Positions 6,641-10,585 of a stretch of DNA of 10,585 bases are shown piece by piece; the first letter of the stretch is position 1; every line of letters starts with the position of its first letter. The position numbers and the translations under genes were made by a program. A model generated the notes under the pieces. That model did not search any database. It was not told the origin of the DNA and saw nothing but the letters and a program-made list of their open reading frames with translations. The stretch lies in NCBI GenBank assembly GCA_009927705.1, contig RFMK01000099.1:1-10585 (forward strand), written 5' to 3'. Source of the DNA: Actinomycetota bacterium (GTDB lineage Bacteria > Actinomycetota > Actinomycetes > Nanopelagicales > Nanopelagicaceae).

Positions 6641-6754
6641 CGCTATACGCCTCACACGAGGAATTTCTGCTCGTAGATTTATTTTGCGTGCTTTCTCACC
6701 CTTTTCACGCCTCGAGAGGGCGGGTTTCTCCTGAACTTTTGCCCCTTTGCTACC

Positions 6755-6760
6755 TAAAAT
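6755..6760 (+). promoter_or_regulatory. -10 hexamer for leaderless ftsE
   Basis: TAAAAT (5 of 6 to consensus) ends 7 bases before GTG 6768, so transcription would begin at or next to the start codon. The -35 region is poor (TGAACT-like). There is no Shine-Dalgarno before the GTG, which supports a leaderless reading. Confidence 0.5.
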
Positions 6761-6767
6761 CACACCC

Positions 6768-7457
6768 GTGATTCGCTTCGAGAACGTAACTAAGGTCTAT
6801 GCAAAGACCGATCGACCTGCGTTAGATAACGTCAGTATCGATATCGAAAAAGGCGAATTTGTATTTCTTGTTGGACTCTCAGGCTCGGGTAAATCCACAT
6901 TCCTCCGATTGGTCTTGCGAGAAGAGCGACCATCATCAGGAACTATTCATGTAGCTGGAAAAGACCTTGGCACGCTTTCGAATTGGAAAGTTCCCGAACT
7001 TCGCCGACAAGTTGGAACAGTCTTCCAAGATTTTCGTTTGTTGCCCAATAAAACAGTCGCTGAAAATGTTGCCTTCACACTTCACGTTCTTGGATTTTCG
7101 AAGAAAGAGATTGCTCGCGAAGTTCCAGAAGTACTTGAGCTCGTGGGTCTGGAAGATAAGGCCGATCGCAAGCCAGGCGAGCTTTCGGGTGGCGAGCAAC
7201 AACGCGTTGCGATTGCTCGTGCGTACGTAAGTAACCCTGCAATTCTTATCGCTGATGAGCCAACTGGAAACCTCGACCCCGCAACTTCGGTCGGAATCAT
7301 GAAACTTCTTGATCGAATCAATCGCGAGGGAACCACGGTTGTGATGGCAACCCATGATGCAGGAATTGTCGATCAGATGAGGAAGCGTGTGATTGAACTC
7401 GATAAGGGTCTAGTTATCCGCGATCAAGTTCGCGGCGTCTACGGATACACGGGGTAA
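6768..7457 (+). CDS. ftsE: Cell division ATP-binding protein FtsE
   Basis: ABC-type ATPase that pairs with FtsX at the division site and drives conformational control of cell-wall hydrolases rather than transport. It has 229 residues, normal for FtsE. All nucleotide-binding motifs are present: Walker A G36-LSGSGK42-ST, Q-loop Q87 (VFQDFRLL, a typical FtsE sequence), signature L139-SGGEQQ, Walker B with D163-E164, D-loop NLD170 and switch His196. GTG 6768 gives the family-typical beginning [11 protein letters not shown]; the in-frame TTG at 6747 adds seven residues with no counterpart and would overlap the -10 hexamer. The stop TAA is 2 bases before ftsX, so the pair is co-translated. Confidence 0.97.
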   Translation: MIRFENVTKVYAKTDRPALDNVSIDIEKGEFVFLVGLSGSGKSTFLRLVLREERPSSGTIHVAGKDLGTLSNWKVPELRRQVGTVFQDFRLLPNKTVAENVAFTLHVLGFSKKEIAREVPEVLELVGLEDKADRKPGELSGGEQQRVAIARAYVSNPAILIADEPTGNLDPATSVGIMKLLDRINREGTTVVMATHDAGIVDQMRKRVIELDKGLVIRDQVRGVYGYTG

Positions 7458-7459
7458 GG

Positions 7460-8362
7460 ATGAGAGCGCGATTTATATTAAGTGAAGTCGGTATTGGACT
7501 TCGCCGAAATCTCACAATGACCTTCGCCGTGGTGATCACGGTAGCAATATCACTCTCACTTTTGGGAATCGGTCTGCTCTCCAATTCGCAAGTTCGGGTT
7601 ATGAAAGATTATTGGTACGACAAGATTGAAGTCTCGGTCTACCTATGTGGCGCACTCTCGGATTCACCTTCATGTTCGGGTGGCATGGTCACGCCTGCGC
7701 AACGCCTAGAGATTCAGAATGATCTTGAGGATTTGCCTGTTGTGGAGACTGTGTATTACGAATCTCAATCAGAAGCCTTTGATCGTTTTCAGGAGCGGTT
7801 TAAGGATTCTGCAATTTCGCAGAATGTGACTGCTGATCAACTCCCAGAATCATTCCGCGTAAAACTCAAAGACCCGACTCAATTTGCTGTTGTGCAAAGT
7901 GCGTTCTCTGGACGTCCAGGAGTTGACGTTGTTCAGGATCAGCGTTCAATATTGGAAAAATTCTTCCGGTTGCTCAACGTATTACGTGATGGCGCGCTTG
8001 CCATTGGGTTTGCCAGCGTTCTCACAGCTGCACTTCTCATCAGCAACACTCTTCGAATTGCTGCCTTCAATCGTCGCAGAGAAACAAATGTGATGAAACT
8101 TGTAGGCGCCAGCTCATTCTCAATTCAGCTCCCATTTATCCTGGAAGGCGTCTTCTCCGCCATACTCGGGTGGGGGTTCTCGGTGGGTCTTCTCTCTGGT
8201 TTGAAAATAGTTATTGATGATCGAATTGCGCCATTACTTACATTTACTAATTTCTTCACATGGAATGACGTTTGGGTCTCCTCGGCCTACTTGCTCGGGA
8301 CCGGACTCATCGTCTCTGCACTCGCCTCGATACTCACTTTGCGTAAGTACCTCAAGGTTTAA
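7460..8362 (+). CDS. ftsX: Cell division protein FtsX
   Basis: Membrane partner of FtsE, 300 residues. Topology fits the family: a short cytoplasmic N-terminus (RARFILSEVGIGLRRN), a first membrane segment at about 18-40, a large outer domain at 41-175 that in the family binds and activates peptidoglycan hydrolases or their adaptors, then segments at about 178-198, 225-250 and 273-294. The conserved loop NRRRETNVMKLVGAS (204-218) is clear. The outer domain carries two cysteines (C63, C72) nine residues apart, which could form a small disulfide loop. The ATG lies 2 bases after the ftsE stop with GGGG (7451-7454) as a weak Shine-Dalgarno. The following 171 bases contain no recognisable gene, only a weak inverted repeat CGGAATA (8383-8389)/TATTCCG (8433-8439). 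No hydrolase gene follows directly. Confidence 0.96.
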   Translation: MRARFILSEVGIGLRRNLTMTFAVVITVAISLSLLGIGLLSNSQVRVMKDYWYDKIEVSVYLCGALSDSPSCSGGMVTPAQRLEIQNDLEDLPVVETVYYESQSEAFDRFQERFKDSAISQNVTADQLPESFRVKLKDPTQFAVVQSAFSGRPGVDVVQDQRSILEKFFRLLNVLRDGALAIGFASVLTAALLISNTLRIAAFNRRRETNVMKLVGASSFSIQLPFILEGVFSAILGWGFSVGLLSGLKIVIDDRIAPLLTFTNFFTWNDVWVSSAYLLGTGLIVSALASILTLRKYLKV

Positions 8363-8533
8363 ATCGCGCGTATTTCTCAAGACGGAATAAGACTTCGCCT
8401 GCGCGCCGTTGAGGTATCTGTAGGTTTCACCCTATTCCGAGGCATTTGAGCGCGAACGATGGAGTCAGTTACCTTTATCCACTCATGAGGTTCGGTCACA
8501 ACGGTCGAACAGATAGCCAACGAGGTTCCCCAC

Positions 8534-9868
8534 GTGCCAGAAAAGACTCCGCGCAAACGGAAAATTGGCTCGGCCAGAAAGAGCGCTCCTCGGAAAAAAT
8601 CGAGCGACAAATCGGTCGCTGACTTCTCGTTTGAAAAAGATATAAGGACTAACTCCAAATCAGTCTCTAATGCACCAATCTCTAATGCACCAATCTCTAA
8701 CGCACCAGTCTCTACATCGCCGATATCGAATACCAACACTTCGAACGAAACTTCACGAAACCCAGATTTACTCCGTCGCATCGTTATTGTGGCAATTTCG
8801 GGCTCTCTACTCTTCGGCGCAGGGGTTCAGATCGGAAGCCAGAGAGGTAACTCTACCGTTGATCAAGCAATCGAGACGATCATCGATTCTGGAGCGAAGG
8901 ATTTAGATCGAGCGGTTCTCGAACGCGCTGCCATCGAAGGCGCGCTGAAAGCCTCTGGCGATGAATGGGCTAACTATTTCCCTAAGAGCGCTCTCGACGT
9001 TCTTGAAGAACAGAGTTCGAATGTCTTCACGGGAGTAGGAATTTGGCTGAACAAAACTCGTGGTGGACAAATTCAAATCTCCTCGATTCAGGAAAATTCT
9101 CCTGCGGCAACATCAGGGCTGAGCGTGGGGGATCAAATCCTGGAAGTAAATGGAACCGATGTGCGCGGCGCATCATTAACCTCGGTCATCGCCATTATTC
9201 GTGGTGACATCGGAAAGAGAATTGAGCTTCTCGTTTCACGTAATGAGAAGAGAATTTTGGCTTCACTTTCCACTGAAAAAGTTGCGTTGAGTACAGTCGA
9301 AGCAAGTCAAGTTGGCACCAACGTCGCACTTGTACAAGTTGCATCTTTTAGCAGAGGCACCGCTGATGAAGTGCAGAAATCTCTCTCACAACTTAAATAT
9401 AGTTCTGGAATTATCTTGGATTTGCGCAACAATCCGGGCGGATTACTCGAAGAAGCGCTCCGAGTATCACAGCTCTTTATTGGCAATGGCGTGATTGTTT
9501 CTTATCAAGTTAATGGTGCGGAAAAGCTCTTCAAAGCTGTTAACCCTAATCCCGTCTCGGTCCCGGTTGTTGTGATGATCAACAGGAATACTGCAAGCTC
9601 TGCAGAGATTGTTGCTAGTGCATTTCAGGATCGAAATCGGGGGGTAATCATCGGCGAACGAAGTTATGGAAAAGGTTCTGTACAAGAGTTCGTGACACTT
9701 GAAGATGGCTCTAAATTGGAGCTGACGGTGGCACGTTATGTGACTCCATCGGGCAAGATCATTGATGAAGTTGGCGTGAGTCCAGACCTTGAAGTTTCAT
9801 CGCGGGAAATCAATATCAAGGCGCTGCAGATTCTTGGTGGACTTGCTTCATTGAGTACCAAGAAATAG
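8534..9868 (+). CDS. Membrane-anchored C-terminal processing peptidase (S41 family)
   Basis: Serine protease with a Ser/Lys dyad that trims or degrades proteins from the C-terminus outside the cell membrane, 444 residues. The N-terminus is unusual: a very basic stretch (residues 5-27), then a Ser/Asn/Pro-rich linker with a 5-residue repeat (45-64). A membrane anchor at about 82-101 follows, then a PDZ domain (about 160-240, with SPAATSGLSVGDQILEVNG) and the S41 core. Catalytic Ser355 lies in NTASSAE and Lys380 in SYGKGSVQ. The 25-residue gap equals that in E. coli Prc. GTG 8534 is the first usable start after the in-frame TGA at 8486-8488, with GAGG (8522-8525) 8 bases upstream. Placement between ftsX and smpB suggests possible turnover of cell-wall enzymes or their regulators, which is inference. 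Confidence 0.92.
   Translation: MPEKTPRKRKIGSARKSAPRKKSSDKSVADFSFEKDIRTNSKSVSNAPISNAPISNAPVSTSPISNTNTSNETSRNPDLLRRIVIVAISGSLLFGAGVQIGSQRGNSTVDQAIETIIDSGAKDLDRAVLERAAIEGALKASGDEWANYFPKSALDVLEEQSSNVFTGVGIWLNKTRGGQIQISSIQENSPAATSGLSVGDQILEVNGTDVRGASLTSVIAIIRGDIGKRIELLVSRNEKRILASLSTEKVALSTVEASQVGTNVALVQVASFSRGTADEVQKSLSQLKYSSGIILDLRNNPGGLLEEALRVSQLFIGNGVIVSYQVNGAEKLFKAVNPNPVSVPVVVMINRNTASSAEIVASAFQDRNRGVIIGERSYGKGSVQEFVTLEDGSKLELTVARYVTPSGKIIDEVGVSPDLEVSSREINIKALQILGGLASLSTKK
8666..8725 (+). repeat. 15-base in-frame tandem repeat coding SNAPI in the Ctp linker
   Basis: The unit TCTAATGCACCAATC occurs at 8666-8680 and 8681-8695 exactly, at 8696-8710 with two changes, and at 8711-8725 in decayed form. 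It encodes SNAPI, SNAPI, SNAPV and STSPI (residues 45-64) just before the membrane anchor. Copies that are nearly identical at DNA level suggest recent slippage. Confidence 0.9.
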
Positions 9869-9885
9869 CAGTTAACGCAGCTTAA

Positions 9886-9904
9886 GGGCATTGCCCGATA
9901 CCCT
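9886..9904 (+). promoter_or_regulatory. Putative smpB promoter with palindrome
   Basis: TACCCT (9899-9904) fits a TANNNT -10 and lies 6 bases before ATG 9911, so a leaderless start is possible. Directly upstream is GGGCATTGCCC (9886-9896), a perfect inverted repeat around one base, which would lie between -35 and -10. It could be an operator, or a short stem after ctp. It is not followed by a T-run. No convincing -35 is seen. Confidence 0.35.
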
Positions 9905-9910
9905 TTACTC

Positions 9911-10414
9911 ATGGTCAAGGAGTTAGGTAAGAAACTTATCGCCCAGAATAAGAAGGGGCGACATGACTACTTCATTGACGAGGTATTTGAAGCAGGACTA
10001 GTACTAATGGGCACGGAAGTGAAGTCGCTTCGTGCTGGGCGCGCGACGTTAACTGATGGATATGCCGTTGTCGAAGATGGCGAGTTATGGTTGAGCGGCG
10101 TTCATATCCCTGAATACAACGAAGGTTCATGGACTAATCATGAACCGCGAAGAAAGAGAAAGCTACTCATGAGCAAGCGGGAGATTTCAAAGTTGATTGG
10201 AACCCTTAAAGAAGGTGGCATGACTTTGATCCCATTGTCTCTCTATTTCAAGGATGGAAAAGCAAAAGTAGAAATGGGCTTGGCTCGCGGAAAGAAAGCA
10301 CACGATAAGCGCGCAACGCTGATGGAAAAACAAGCGAGCCGTGAAGTCGACCGCGAGTTAGCGCGCCGCACTTCGGGAAAGAGCGGAAGAAGCCCTAGCA
10401 AATTTGAGGATTAA
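9911..10414 (+). CDS. smpB: SsrA-binding protein SmpB
   Basis: RNA-binding protein that delivers tmRNA to stalled ribosomes for trans-translation, 167 residues (family about 150-165). Recognised by the OB-fold core: N-terminal [34 protein letters not shown], the [10 protein letters not shown] segment, then [19 protein letters not shown] and [12 protein letters not shown]. The basic C-terminal tail (about residues 130-167, [12 protein letters not shown]) matches the part that inserts into the ribosomal mRNA channel. It is preceded by ctp with a 42-base gap. No Shine-Dalgarno is clear. A tmRNA gene is often found downstream of smpB, but none starts within the 171 bases available here. Confidence 0.97.
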   Translation: MVKELGKKLIAQNKKGRHDYFIDEVFEAGLVLMGTEVKSLRAGRATLTDGYAVVEDGELWLSGVHIPEYNEGSWTNHEPRRKRKLLMSKREISKLIGTLKEGGMTLIPLSLYFKDGKAKVEMGLARGKKAHDKRATLMEKQASREVDRELARRTSGKSGRSPSKFED

Positions 10415-10455
10415 GGTAAAACCGCAACTAAATTGAGTATCCGTGAAAACCGCAA
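10404..10455 (+). repeat. Degenerate 28-29-base direct repeat across the smpB stop
   Basis: TTGAG occurs at 10404 and 10433, and AAAACCGCAA at 10418-10427 and 10446-10455, so two blocks of 28-29 bases share ends and order. A third TTGAG starts at 10468. The first copy includes the last smpB codons and the stop, so this looks like a local duplication of the gene's 3' end that has since drifted. Confidence 0.5.
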
Positions 10456-10467
10456 AAGATTAGAAAA

Positions 10468-10495
10468 TTGAGGTAAATCCTCAACAAAAATGAGG
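10468..10495 (+). promoter_or_regulatory. Two mutually exclusive hairpins before the last gene
   Basis: TTGAGG (10468-10473) pairs perfectly with CCTCAA (10479-10484) over a 5-base loop. CCTCA (10479-10483) can instead pair with TGAGG (10491-10495) over a 7-base loop. The second form hides the GAGGA (10492-10496) purine stretch. Read on the minus strand, the first stem is followed by TTTTC, so it could instead end a leftward transcript. Stems are short, so either role is tentative. Confidence 0.35.
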
Positions 10496-10509
10496 ATGTG
10501 AAGCCCTCG

Positions 10510-10585
10510 ATGAACCTTTGCGTAGATGCATTCAAGCGGGGAATAACCGCATTTCTTCTGCTGTTACTTCTGACGTACAATTCAC
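10510..10585 (+). CDS. Start of an exported or membrane protein, cut by the window end
   Basis: An open frame from ATG 10510 runs to the window edge without a stop. The 25 visible residues begin MNLCVDAFKRG, followed by a Leu-rich hydrophobic run (ITAFLLLLLLT), the pattern of a signal peptide or first membrane helix. An in-frame GTG at 10498 would add four residues. The purine stretch GAGGA (10492-10496) is far from the ATG and very near the GTG, so the start is unsettled. Too little is present to name a family. Confidence 0.4.
   Translation, partial: MNLCVDAFKRGITAFLLLLLLTYNS

Noticed and set aside
6708..6724. Terminator after prfB from the CCTCGAGAGG palindrome
   Set aside because: The loop would be only 2-4 bases, the stem is short, and only TTT follows, so support is too weak.
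6747..6767. TTG start for ftsE at 6747
   Set aside because: It adds seven residues absent from the family and overlaps the -10 hexamer; GTG 6768 gives the conserved beginning.
8459..8488. Nine-codon leader peptide before ctp
   Set aside because: It has no ribosome site, no special codon pattern and ends 45 bases before ctp; such short frames are expected by chance.
8377..8781. Minus-strand open frame of 134 codons opposite the ctp start
   Set aside because: Its repetitive GALEI pattern is just the complement of the SNAPI coding repeat.
10415..10585. tmRNA (ssrA) directly after smpB
   Set aside because: No tRNA-like 5' end (GGGG..) or tag-coding segment is seen; the gene may lie elsewhere.

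Overview
The window is a piece of bacterial chromosome, most likely from an Actinomycetota of moderate GC. Three things point there. The gene order prfB - ftsE - ftsX - (ctp) - smpB is a rearranged form of the actinobacterial prfB/ftsE/ftsX/smpB neighbourhood. RF2 is encoded in one frame without the usual programmed frameshift. The pilus locus has the compact tad layout of monoderm actinobacteria (ATPase, TadB, TadC, mini-pilin, TadE-like proteins, no secretin). A small-genome freshwater actinobacterium is possible, but the sequence alone does not prove it.

Layout. Bases 128-844 encode an exported HNH nuclease of the DUF1524/GmrSD-C type. It converges on a minus-strand tRNA-His (851-927) with only 6 bases between them. 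After a roughly 210-base gap, bases 1137-5428 hold a complete-looking tad (Flp-type) pilus operon: cpaF, tadB and tadC, a 136-base gap with a hairpin, a DnaA-box-like sequence and a strong Shine-Dalgarno, then a mini-pilin and three TadE/TadF-like pseudopilins. Within the two blocks every gene junction can be read as an ATGA stop/start overlap, so translation is probably coupled. The prepilin peptidase and any CpaE-like protein are not in the window.

From 5429 the genes are core functions. A roughly 2.9-copy 35-base tandem repeat, each copy looking like a promoter, leads into prfB (RF2). Then come ftsE and ftsX (ABC-type divisome regulator of cell-wall hydrolases), a membrane-anchored S41 C-terminal processing protease, and smpB (trans-translation). 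Starts of prfB, ftsE and smpB lie 6-9 bases below -10-like hexamers, suggesting leaderless transcripts. Downstream of smpB is a short region of degenerate direct repeats and two competing hairpins, followed by the start of an exported or membrane protein cut by the window edge.

How the genes fit together: CpaF powers pilus assembly through the TadB/TadC platform, which extrudes the mini-pilin with TadE-like minor subunits. FtsE/FtsX gates cell-wall hydrolysis during division, and the Ctp protease next to it could turn over envelope proteins. RF2 and SmpB serve translation termination and rescue. I see no phage, transposon, CRISPR or clearly new defence system. The most unusual items are the prfB repeat array, the shared processing motif across the four pilin-like proteins and the switch-like hairpins after smpB.
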